A DNA stretch of 12,732 bases from Promethearchaeia archaeon (GTDB lineage: Archaea > Asgardarchaeota > Lokiarchaeia > Sigyniarchaeales > SOKP01): positions 1 through 12,732 of the forward strand of contig JAHQWY010000078.1 of the NCBI GenBank assembly GCA_029856445.1, given 5' to 3'. Numbering within the stretch: the stretch's first letter is position 1; each line of letters starts with the position of its first letter. The position numbers and the translations under genes were made by a program. Shown in pieces: positions 1 to 6,891 of the stretch. Below the pieces are notes generated by a model. That model was given only the letters and a program-made list of their open reading frames with translations. It was not told where the DNA came from and did no database searches.

Positions 1-96
1 GTGGATGAATGTCATCTTTGTTATCTAGCTAGATTAAGTTTAATAGATAAATATCCAAAATATCTCGCACCAAGGCAAGTTTATGGACTTGAATGA
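1..96 (+). CDS. C-terminal tail of a probable radical SAM protein (5' end outside window)
   Basis: Frame 1 is open from the first base to a TGA at 94-96 and encodes 31 residues. They include DECHLCYLAR, then KYPKYLAPRQVYG. A Cys-x-x-Cys followed by an Arg, then a short helix and a P-x-Q-x-Y-G end, resembles the C-terminal tail of archaeal radical SAM enzymes that carry an extra cysteine motif. That match is from memory of the family, and the catalytic CxxxCxxC part is not in the window. The GTG at base 1 is probably an internal valine and not a start. The stop codon overlaps the ATG of a tiny downstream ORF (ATGA, 93-96). Confidence 0.45.
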   Translation: MDECHLCYLARLSLIDKYPKYLAPRQVYGLE

Positions 97-224
97 ATAA
101 TTGGAAAAGAATCACATATAAGGAAGATCTACCACATATCATTACAAGATTAAAAAGTGTTGAAAGAGATGATTTTGACGATTCTGAATTAAGAAAAAAG
201 ATAGCTTTAAATTTATTTTCTTGA
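93..224 (+). CDS. Small hypothetical protein, 43 residues, stop-start overlap with the upstream gene
   Basis: An ATG at 93-95 overlaps the TGA of the preceding gene as ATGA. The reading frame then runs to TGA at 222-224. The product starts MNNWKRITYKEDLPHII, is mostly charged (KSVERDDFDDSELRKK), and has no signal peptide, membrane segment or metal motif. I do not recognise a family. The ATGA overlap is the usual arrangement for translational coupling, so this could be a real short protein. It could equally be the original C-terminus of the radical SAM protein, cut off by a one-base frameshift near 91-96. A T-run follows immediately, so the transcript appears to end here. Confidence 0.35.
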   Translation: MNNWKRITYKEDLPHIITRLKSVERDDFDDSELRKKIALNLFS

Positions 225-239
225 TTTTTTTTTTGTTTT
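216..239 (+). terminator. T-rich transcription terminator
   Basis: A nearly pure T stretch, interrupted by single C, GA and G bases, follows the last stop codon of the radical SAM unit. Archaeal RNA polymerase terminates at T-runs without needing a hairpin, and no hairpin is visible. Confidence 0.45.
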
Positions 240-270
240 AAAAGAATTCAAATAATCAAAACCTATTATT

Positions 271-279
271 TTTATATAA
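271..279 (+). promoter_or_regulatory. TATA-like box for the Roadblock-GTPase gene
   Basis: TTTATATAA lies about 50 bases upstream of the ATG at 326. With the usual archaeal spacing of about 25 bases from TATA to transcription start, the RNA would begin near 300 and carry a short purine-rich leader. There is no clear Shine-Dalgarno sequence. Confidence 0.4.
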
Positions 280-325
280 TCATTTTTGCTAAGATAATGA
301 GAAGAAAAGAAAAGACTGATCTCTA

Positions 326-1519
326 ATGGTATACATTGATAAGAAAAAGTTACAAGCTTTATTTAAATGGTATATGCAAGAAGTGGGGGAATCATTAATT
401 TCGGTGCTTGTAGTAGGTCGTGATGGATTAGTAGTAGAAATTTTAACTCGAGATCCTGAAAATGTAGATGAAAAAAAGTTTATTGGTGCTTTTAGTGCTT
501 TAGTTGAATTAGTTCTTAAGAAAATAACTCAAGATTTTGATATTGGTACATTTGGTGCCGGTACTTTTGATACAGACAAATTTCGCTTTATTTTTTGTGA
601 AGCAGGGATAGATCATGTCTTAGTGTCTATCCTCCATCCTAAAGCCTTTGTTGATGATATTTTTCCATATACATATCTAGCAGCAGATAAAGTTGCCCGA
701 ATAATTGAAGGAGAACTTCCTGTTAGTCCAGTTATTCCTAAAATTAAGAGGCAGAATGAGGTAGAAAAACTTAAACATAAGCTGGAATACTACCAAAATG
801 CACCTCTTTCATCAAATTATGTTTATAAGTTAAGTTTAATAGGTGATGGCGGTGTGGGAAAAACTAGCATGGCACAAAGATATGTTCACGGAATATTCAA
901 AGCAGATTATAAGGCTACAATTGGAACCTTTATTTCAAAAAAAGAATGCGTGTTTGAGGAATTAAAAACATCAGTTAAATTCATGATTTGGGACTTAGCA
1001 GGACAAAGTCAATTTCAACGCCTTTGGCCAGATTATCTAACGGATTCACGTGCTGGGATAATAGTTTTTGATATAACTGATCGAGAATCATTTAATAACG
1101 TGAAAAAATGGTATAATATTATTAAAGAAGTAGCTTTTGAAAATATAGTGTTGATATTAGTGGGAAATAAAGTAGACTTGGATATTTCGAGAGAAATTAC
1201 TACAGAAGAAGGTATGAATTTGGCAAAAGATTTAGGAGTCTTTTATATGGAGACTTCTGCAAAAACAAATGAAAATATTGATGATGTTTTCGAATGGATT
1301 GCACTCCAAATAATTAATACGAACATTGAAGAAGTAAAGGATACTATACTTGATAAACAAATTGAAGAAGGTAATAAGTTTATAATTTCAAGCCCTCAAT
1401 TAAAAATTCTAAACCAATATTTTACTAAACAGTTGGACTATTGTATAGGTAAAAGTGATACTAAGGAAATTATAAAATACTTAGATATTCTAAAGAGTAT
1501 ACAAAAAAATAAGTTATAA
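326..1519 (+). CDS. Roadblock/LC7-like domain fused to Rab/Ras-type small GTPase
   Basis: The 397-residue protein has three parts. Residues ~5-128 form an alpha/beta fold with strands such as ISVLVVGRDGLVVEIL and HVLVSILHP, resembling the Roadblock/longin-type dimerisation domains that regulate small GTPases. Residues ~140-158 are a charged linker helix. Residues ~166-335 are a Ras-superfamily GTPase with G1 GDGGVGKTS (173-181), G2 Thr198, G3 DLAGQ (223-227), G4 NKVD (281-284) and G5 ETSAK (309-313). The catalytic Gln227 is kept, but G3 reads DLAGQS where eukaryotic Rabs have DTAGQE. A helical tail of about 60 residues follows, with no C-terminal prenylation cysteine, so membrane attachment by lipid is unlikely. 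It is probably a cytosolic molecular switch carrying its own regulatory or dimerisation module. Small GTPases and Roadblock proteins are abundant in Asgard archaea. The gene stands alone and converges on leuS with only 15 bases between stop codons. Confidence 0.88.
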   Translation: MVYIDKKKLQALFKWYMQEVGESLISVLVVGRDGLVVEILTRDPENVDEKKFIGAFSALVELVLKKITQDFDIGTFGAGTFDTDKFRFIFCEAGIDHVLVSILHPKAFVDDIFPYTYLAADKVARIIEGELPVSPVIPKIKRQNEVEKLKHKLEYYQNAPLSSNYVYKLSLIGDGGVGKTSMAQRYVHGIFKADYKATIGTFISKKECVFEELKTSVKFMIWDLAGQSQFQRLWPDYLTDSRAGIIVFDITDRESFNNVKKWYNIIKEVAFENIVLILVGNKVDLDISREITTEEGMNLAKDLGVFYMETSAKTNENIDDVFEWIALQIINTNIEEVKDTILDKQIEEGNKFIISSPQLKILNQYFTKQLDYCIGKSDTKEIIKYLDILKSIQKNKL

Positions 1520-1534
1520 ATTATTCAAAAGCTT

Positions 1535-4423
1535 TTACACTTCGATATATAACCCTGGTTTAAATGGTTTTGATTTATTAGATCTTTTCTTTGGGTCGAA
1601 TTCAGAGTTAATTATAAGTGAAGAATTTAATCGTTTTTCTATATATGATTTATATTGTTGCAGTAAGGATACCTCGTCTATTTTTGGAAATTTTTTCTCC
1701 CATATTCGCTCTTTTAATTGATTTTTAATGAAAGGTATCAGTTGTTTATTATTCATTAAATTTCCATCTTTTCTCATTTCAGAAATAATCCCATCGAAAT
1801 TATTTTTCTTTAAATTTATTATATCTAAAGCTTTGTACATCCAAGCAGGAGCAGTATATACGTATACAATATTTGTTTTCTGATTTTTCACAATTTTCTT
1901 TATTTTTAATATATCTTCAATAATAGTGACGATATACTCAAATTCAATTTCAAGATCGTTATCAATGTAGCTTTTATTAAAAACATCCCAAACTTCTGTC
2001 GATAGAAAACTTTTATTTCCAGCTATTTCCCACAATTCTTCAGATATGTGTGGTATAGTTAAGGAGAGAAACTTTAACCAATCTGGATAAATAGCCTTGA
2101 ATATAAATAAAAAGTCGTCTTTGATTTCAGTATCTCTACAAAAATCCTGTATTAAATTGAAAATTTCATAAAATGAAATTTGTAAGTATCTCCTTATATT
2201 AAATTCTTCTAAAGCTTTATCTGCTTCTATGAATTTTTTAGTAACTTTTGATAGTACTACTTTTGAATACTTAGACTTTATATTTTCATATTTTAATTGG
2301 ATATCTTTTGATTGCTCAATTTTTTCAGAAAAAAATACAAAGAATTTCTGAATATGATTTCTTACAATCTGGATTTTTTTCTCGGCCCAATCCACTTTTA
2401 CATCAAAATCAGCACTGTGAGAAATATAAAATCTAAATAAATCAGCTCCATAATTTTTCTGAATCTCTGCTAAAGGAATTACATTCCCTTTTGATTTACC
2501 CATTTTCTCTCCTTCAATTATCACTGGTTCAATTAGCGATATAATTTTTGGCCAATTTTTTTCCGGAAAAATTGCTACATGGTGAAAAATATAGAAACTT
2601 AAATGGTTGGAAATGTGCATTATTGCAGTATGACGATGATCAACCGGGTACCAATATAGAAATTCTTTTTGTAGGTCTTTAAGGATTTCTTCATCTATAC
2701 TTATCTTACTTGATAACTTTTTTACTTCACCTCTTTCTAAAAAGACGTAATCAAAAAATTCTGGAATTAATTGCTCTGGTTTAATCCTATGTTGGATTAA
2801 TTTATGAAAGATTGTATAAAATGCCATATAAATCGTAGAATCACTTAAGGATTCTATTACCCATGTTTTATCAAAAGGTAATTTAGTACCTAATCCACGT
2901 TTTCGCGCACATGGCCTCTTCTCTAACCAATTAAAGATGTTTTCAAAATTCAATCTATACTTTTTAGGTATGATGTTCATATTATTTAGGCATTTAAATG
3001 CATTTTTCTTCCAATCCCCTGCTTTATAATTGATAAACCATTGATCTTTTAGTACAGAAACGATTACACTGACTCCACATTTACATTTAAGGTTTTTGGT
3101 TACAGGAATATATAACTTATCTGCTTTATTCTCTTCAATTAAATCTTCAGAGACTTGTTTGGCAGCATCACTTACTTTCAATCCTTGATATTTACCACAT
3201 TTTTCATTAAGCACCCCATTATAAAATTCATTTTTATAATTCTCACTGGTTGCTAAATCTAGCTTCTCAGCTTCTAATTGTGAATTGACATTATATTTTT
3301 CACAATAAATTTTAGCAGGTAAATCCTTATATCCCTTTAAATCAATAATTTTGATAGGATAAATCAAATCAATTTCTCTCTCATCCAAATCAAAATTCTT
3401 AATTAATTTTTTATTTTTTTGCAAATCTATAAGAGCAATATAATCATAAGGAGCATGAGCTGGAACAGAATATACTACTCCAGTAGCTGTAGATGTATCT
3501 ACAAAATCTCCAGGTAGAATGGGAATTTCCTTTATGCCAAATACATCTAAAGCTTTTTTGCCAATCAATATTTCTCCTTTAAAAGTCTTCAAAATCTTAA
3601 TATCTTTATTTTGATTCTTTAATAAAATAGCGGCTTCCTCAGAAATAACCCAAATTTCCCCATTTACAGTGACTTTTATATAAATTCCATCTGGTCTAAT
3701 CCATATATTTGTAACTCCATAAATAGTTTCAGGTCTTAATGTAGAAGCAACAAGAAAACCATCTTTAAAAGGGAATTTAATACAAATAAATTCATTTATA
3801 TTTAGGTCTAACTCATCCCCGCTTGAAATATCATCTTCTCCTACAGCATTTTTATCTTGAGGGCAATATAAAATTGGGTATTCTCCTTTTTCAATATATC
3901 CTTTGTCGTTTAAATGAAAATATTGCCATTCAATAAATTTATTATATAGTTTATCTCCGGTTGTAAATTCTCTTCTCCAATCATTAGTCATTCCGAATGA
4001 ATTAAAATCAATTTTAAATGTTGGTGAAAAATAATTTACAATATTCCAAGGATCATTAAAACTCTCTACAATATTTTGTATGTTGTTTTTATCCTTGGTA
4101 TGCAAAGATACATATTCTTTCATTCTATCTAATGTTGCCTGATCTTTTCTCTCTATAGAAGAAGAAACTGCTAAAACAGGTGTAGCTGTAATATGAAATG
4201 CCATAGGATACAAGACATTATATCCTTTTGCTCGATAATACCTAGCAAATATATCACCGTTTATAAAACTCCTTCCATGACCGATATGTGATGGACCAGA
4301 TGTGTATGGATATGGGCATGTAATAAAGATTTTCCTCTTGTTTGGATCTGGATTCGCTTCGAAAATTTTAGCTTGCTCCCACTTATCTTGCCATTTCTTT
4401 TCTATTTCTTGAGGATTATACAT
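1535..4423 (-). CDS. leuS: Leucyl-tRNA synthetase, archaeal/eukaryal type
   Basis: This cytosolic class Ia synthetase charges tRNA-Leu with leucine. The 962-residue length matches archaeal LeuRS. The HIGH motif is HIGH at 46-49, within YTSGPSHIGHG. The KMSKS motif is KMGKSKGN at 640-647. The CP1 editing domain shows the threonine-rich TLRPET (228-233) and GVVYSVPAHAPYD (315-327); its Asp327 matches the editing aspartate of archaeal LeuRS. RPCARKRGLGT (503-513) is also typical of the archaeal type, as is the CP1 domain lying after the zinc-like region around YCPQDK. The anticodon-binding and C-terminal domains are complete, ending in PGLYIEV. The ATG start gives the standard N-terminus YNPQEIEKKWQDKW. 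It is a single-gene unit, divergent from the small ORF at 4533. Confidence 0.96.
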   Translation of the reverse strand: MYNPQEIEKKWQDKWEQAKIFEANPDPNKRKIFITCPYPYTSGPSHIGHGRSFINGDIFARYYRAKGYNVLYPMAFHITATPVLAVSSSIERKDQATLDRMKEYVSLHTKDKNNIQNIVESFNDPWNIVNYFSPTFKIDFNSFGMTNDWRREFTTGDKLYNKFIEWQYFHLNDKGYIEKGEYPILYCPQDKNAVGEDDISSGDELDLNINEFICIKFPFKDGFLVASTLRPETIYGVTNIWIRPDGIYIKVTVNGEIWVISEEAAILLKNQNKDIKILKTFKGEILIGKKALDVFGIKEIPILPGDFVDTSTATGVVYSVPAHAPYDYIALIDLQKNKKLIKNFDLDEREIDLIYPIKIIDLKGYKDLPAKIYCEKYNVNSQLEAEKLDLATSENYKNEFYNGVLNEKCGKYQGLKVSDAAKQVSEDLIEENKADKLYIPVTKNLKCKCGVSVIVSVLKDQWFINYKAGDWKKNAFKCLNNMNIIPKKYRLNFENIFNWLEKRPCARKRGLGTKLPFDKTWVIESLSDSTIYMAFYTIFHKLIQHRIKPEQLIPEFFDYVFLERGEVKKLSSKISIDEEILKDLQKEFLYWYPVDHRHTAIMHISNHLSFYIFHHVAIFPEKNWPKIISLIEPVIIEGEKMGKSKGNVIPLAEIQKNYGADLFRFYISHSADFDVKVDWAEKKIQIVRNHIQKFFVFFSEKIEQSKDIQLKYENIKSKYSKVVLSKVTKKFIEADKALEEFNIRRYLQISFYEIFNLIQDFCRDTEIKDDFLFIFKAIYPDWLKFLSLTIPHISEELWEIAGNKSFLSTEVWDVFNKSYIDNDLEIEFEYIVTIIEDILKIKKIVKNQKTNIVYVYTAPAWMYKALDIINLKKNNFDGIISEMRKDGNLMNNKQLIPFIKNQLKERIWEKKFPKIDEVSLLQQYKSYIEKRLNSSLIINSEFDPKKRSNKSKPFKPGLYIEV

Positions 4424-4474
4424 TTTGTTTCCCTTAATATTGGTTTTTTATCTTCAATTTTTCTTTCTGTATTA

Positions 4475-4484
4475 GTAAATAAAG
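4475..4484 (-). promoter_or_regulatory. Possible TATA-like box for leuS
   Basis: On the minus strand this reads CTTTATTTAC, about 52-61 bases before the leuS ATG. It predicts a leader of about 25-30 bases. AT-rich DNA makes such matches common, so this is weak. Confidence 0.25.
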
Positions 4485-4486
4485 CC

Positions 4487-4494
4487 CTTATAAT
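4487..4494 (+). promoter_or_regulatory. TATA-like box for the small ORF at 4533
   Basis: CTTATAAT lies about 40 bases before the ATG at 4533, predicting a leader of about 15-20 bases. It lies next to the candidate leuS box, so the two promoters would overlap back to back. Confidence 0.3.
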
Positions 4495-4532
4495 CTCTCT
4501 CAATTAAAAAGACAATCCAAGCGTAAAAATCT

Positions 4533-4700
4533 ATGGAACGATTAATAGAAAAAGAAAATAAGGATTTTTTCGCTTATAATAATAAAACTGCAAGTAAATC
4601 ATCTAAGAAAACTTTTTCTCTTAGATTAGAACCGGAAGCAGTTTTAATTGAGAACATTATTATTGAGTATATATTCTCTCTACTATTAAAATATTTCTAA
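4533..4700 (+). CDS. Possible small hypothetical protein, 55 residues, or gene remnant
   Basis: An ATG at 4533 opens 55 codons ending at TAA 4698-4700. The N-terminal half is charged (MERLIEKENKDFF) and followed by a lysine/serine stretch and KTFSLRLEPEA. The last ~18 residues are hydrophobic (ENIIIEYIFSLLLKYF) and could be a membrane-interacting helix. The FSLRLEPE piece resembles the beginning of some ribbon-helix-helix proteins, but the helices that should follow are absent. I therefore do not assign a function. A TATA-like box at the right distance upstream and a small hairpin just after the stop support expression. It could also be the 5' end of a broken gene. The rest of the 4424-4858 gap holds nothing else I can identify beyond promoter-like AT-rich sequence. 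Confidence 0.3.
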   Translation: MERLIEKENKDFFAYNNKTASKSSKKTFSLRLEPEAVLIENIIIEYIFSLLLKYF

Positions 4701-4725
4701 GTTGTATTGCTAATATACACAACTT
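4699..4725 (+). terminator. Inverted repeat / small hairpin after the small ORF
   Basis: AAGTTGT and ACAACTT form perfect 7-base arms separated by 13 bases and followed by a short TTTT. The hairpin begins at the stop codon of the 55-codon ORF. It could be a weak terminator or a binding site for a regulator of the next gene. Confidence 0.3.
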
Positions 4726-4858
4726 TTGCAATGAAAATTGTTAAATATAATCTATTTTTTCTAAAGTTTACACTTAATGAACTAATTTAATTACTGGAGA
4801 TGAGAATATTCTGAAAGTAAATATTGAAAGTTATAAATTATTAGAAGACGCTGAAGAA

Positions 4859-5440
4859 ATGTATAAAAATATCATCAGTAACCTGATGGATATAATAATA
4901 GTATTAGATTTAAAAGGAAATTTCCTGTATGTTAGTCCTCAAATTTATACCATATCCGGATTCAAACAAGAGGAACTACTTAGCAAAAGCGGATTTAAAT
5001 TTATGCAACCTGATGATATAAAAAAAGCCGTTGATGTATTAAAGGAAGCTATAAAAAGGGGAAATATAGTGTATATTGAATATCGAACAATATATAAAAA
5101 AGGACACTATATAGATGTGGCTGCAAATGGGAGAATTGTAAATATGGAAGGAGAAGATAGAACCATAGAAATTGGATCTGAAATTAAAAATAAGACTATT
5201 ATAGTTTCAATCAAAGACAGTGGAATAAGATTAAATAAAGAAGAGAAAGTAAGATTATTTACTCAATTTGGGAAGATTGAAAGGTATGGTCAAGGGCTTG
5301 ATATAATCTCTGATGGCTCTGATCTTGGATTATACATATCGAAAAAAATAGTAGATTTACATGAAGGAAAGATTTGGGTTGAATCTGAAGGCAGAAATAA
5401 AGGATCAACTTTCTATTTCAGTCTTCCAATAATGACATAA
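4859..5440 (+). pseudogene. PAS domain joined to the C-terminal half of a histidine-kinase ATPase domain (internal deletion)
   Basis: Residues ~1-105 are a PAS sensor domain (DIIIVLDLKGNFLYVSPQ, then FMQPDD and the strand YIEYRTIYKKGHYIDV). From residue ~106 the sequence changes directly into the last third of a HATPase_c domain: a G1-like DSGIR (120-124), then FGKIERYGQGLDII and the G2 region GSDLGLYISKK. The whole HisKA dimerisation/phosphoacceptor region and the ATPase N-box are absent. The second G1 glycine is Arg and the G2 GxG is altered, so kinase activity is not expected. The last 85 residues are about 71% identical (hand count) to the kinase ending at 8913. The reading frame is open upstream to 4781 and encodes ESYKLLEDAEE, which looks like normal PAS-flanking sequence, but contains no ATG, GTG or TTG. 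A CTG at 4811 preceded by GGAG is a possible start. It is best read as a deletion remnant, though a non-catalytic sensor protein is possible. Confidence 0.65.
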
Positions 5441-5515
5441 ATTATTCGCTAATTTTTCCCCAATTTTAGGAAATAGTTTTTAAAAATTTTTAAGAAATAC
5501 TTAAATTAATTTGGA

Positions 5516-5525
5516 CTTTATATGA
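5516..5525 (+). promoter_or_regulatory. TATA-like box for the DUF3303-like gene
   Basis: CTTTATATGA would place the transcription start near 5545. That lies downstream of the TTG at 5538 and upstream of the GTG at 5604, so it helps decide the start of the next gene. Confidence 0.35.
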
Positions 5526-5603
5526 GTTTATTAGTACTTGGAGAAGATTTTAGCTCTAAGAACTAATTGGGTTTTAAGTAATTTGATAGAGGCGATAAAA
5601 GAA

Positions 5604-5915
5604 GTGTTATTTATTACATATTGGGAATTGAATCCAGATTTTGATCCTTCAGAATTAGCTGACCTTGCTCAAAAAATATTGAGTAAGGGACTTTATCCTA
5701 CTGAAGGTGTTAAACAAATTGGATGGTATGTATCTACAGGAGATTTCTGGGGAGTCACAATATCAGAAGCAGACAATGAAGAACAGTTGGTTAAAGACTC
5801 TAATGTGTGGAGATTGGCCAAACCAGGTATCTTTAAATTTATTAAAACTAGTACAGCCATGGAAATTGCTAAAGTTGTTCCTATTCTAATGAAACTTAAA
5901 AAAGATTTAGGATAA
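5604..5915 (+). CDS. Small DUF3303-like protein
   Basis: The protein is 103 residues from GTG 5604. The body (LFITYWELNPDFDPSEL, GLYPTEGVKQIGWYVS, DFWGVTISEAD, then VWRLAKPGIF) resembles the DUF3303 family of small archaeal proteins with a ferredoxin-like, dimeric alpha/beta barrel look. I know no established function. I chose the GTG because a GAGG sits at 5589-5592, 11 bases upstream, because the family normally begins right at this first strand, and because the upstream TATA-like box predicts RNA starting near 5545. A TTG at 5538 would add 22 residues (EKILALRTNWVLSNLIEAIKE). No signal peptide or membrane segment is seen. It sits alone between the kinase remnant and the LLM oxidoreductase, with its own promoter and a T-run behind it. 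Confidence 0.7.
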   Translation: MLFITYWELNPDFDPSELADLAQKILSKGLYPTEGVKQIGWYVSTGDFWGVTISEADNEEQLVKDSNVWRLAKPGIFKFIKTSTAMEIAKVVPILMKLKKDLG

Positions 5916-5942
5916 ACTGAAATATTATTAATATTTAAATCA

Positions 5943-5960
5943 TTTTTTTTTTTCTTAATT
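5943..5960 (+). terminator. T-run terminator after the DUF3303-like gene
   Basis: A run of eleven T followed by C and more T lies about 30 bases after the stop codon at 5915. It matches the hairpin-free terminators of archaea. Confidence 0.45.
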
Positions 5961-5970
5961 TAACAACCGA

Positions 5971-5981
5971 ATATATAATTT
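5971..5981 (+). promoter_or_regulatory. TATA-like box and ribosome-binding site for the LLM oxidoreductase
   Basis: ATATATAATTT lies 65-75 bases before the ATG at 6046. A strong purine-rich AAAGGGGAA with GGGG at 6031-6034 ends 11 bases before that ATG and clearly marks it as the start. Confidence 0.4.
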
Positions 5982-6045
5982 ATACTAGTGCATTTATTAT
6001 AATAATTTCAGTATTAAAGTATTTAATAAAGGGGAATAGAAATTA

Positions 6046-6891
6046 ATGAAGTATGCAATTAACATACCTAATTTCGGGTTTTATGACAACCCAATTAATA
6101 TGGCTAACTTAGCTGTTGAAGCTGAAAAGGCTGGTTGGGATGGTTTTTTTTTATGGGATCATTTAGTTCTAAATGGAAATATGAATGTGCCTTTCCTTGA
6201 TCCTTGGATTTCACTCACGACCATAGCAATGAGAACTGAGAAAATAAAAATTGGTCCTTTTATAACACCTATACCCAGAAGGAGACCATGGAAATTAGCT
6301 CGTGAAGCAATCTCTCTTGATCATTTATCTAATGGTCGATTAATACTTGGTGTTGGATTAGGTACTCCTGAGAGAGACTTTACTACTTTTGGGGAAAGTT
6401 TTGATCTAAAAGTTCGAGCTACAATGCTTGATGAAGGCCTAGATATTTTAAAAGGGTTATGGACAGGTCAGGATTTCTCTTATGAGGGAGAATATTACCA
6501 AGTTAAAAATGCGAGGTTTTTACCGACTCCAATTAATGGAAATATACCAATTTGGGTTGCCGGAATGTGGCCTTATAAGAAGCCTTTTCAACGAGCAGCC
6601 AAATACGATGGTGCATGTCCAATAAGTGCAAACTATCCCGATCAATTAACACATGAAGAAGTTAGACAGATAATAGTTTATATTCGCAAAAATCGTATTA
6701 ACACAAAAATCTTTGATGTGATTATTACAGGAGAGACACCTAATGATCCTTCTGAAGGGTTTAAAATCGTAGAACCATATAGAAATAACGGAGTTACATG
6801 GTGGTGTGAGAACATTAATGGATGGCGATTTTCAAATTCATTGGAGAAAATGAGAGAAAGGATACGACAGGGACCCCCAAAGGAAATTTAA
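6046..6891 (+). CDS. LLM-class (luciferase-like) flavin/F420-dependent oxidoreductase
   Basis: The 281-residue TIM-barrel enzyme is of the luciferase-like monooxygenase superfamily, which uses reduced FMN or coenzyme F420. Visible hallmarks are AINIPNFGFYDNP at the first strand, EAEKAGWDGFFLWDHL (25-40), IGPFITPIPRRRPWKLARE (69-87), and SLDHLSNGRLILGVGLG (90-106), the best-conserved block of the family. VRATMLDEGLDILKGLW (123-139) and the FSYEGEYYQV strand (144-153) follow. At 281 residues it is shorter than the usual ~320-340, and the region after IPIWVAGMWP is compact. In archaea F420 is the likely cofactor, but neither this nor the substrate can be read from the sequence. The start is set by a strong GGGG site. 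The stop overlaps the convergent M23 gene's stop at TTAA. Confidence 0.85.
   Translation: MKYAINIPNFGFYDNPINMANLAVEAEKAGWDGFFLWDHLVLNGNMNVPFLDPWISLTTIAMRTEKIKIGPFITPIPRRRPWKLAREAISLDHLSNGRLILGVGLGTPERDFTTFGESFDLKVRATMLDEGLDILKGLWTGQDFSYEGEYYQVKNARFLPTPINGNIPIWVAGMWPYKKPFQRAAKYDGACPISANYPDQLTHEEVRQIIVYIRKNRINTKIFDVIITGETPNDPSEGFKIVEPYRNNGVTWWCENINGWRFSNSLEKMRERIRQGPPKEI

Noticed and set aside
4741..4752. TATA-like sequence before the PAS-HATPase remnant
   Set aside because: TTAAATATAATC could be a promoter, but it is about 110 bases from the ATG and such sequences are frequent by chance in this AT-rich gap, so it is not listed as a separate feature.
5707..5889. 60-codon plus-strand frame inside the DUF3303-like gene
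   Set aside because: It is nested in another frame of a gene with clear family similarity, and has no promoter or ribosome-binding site of its own.
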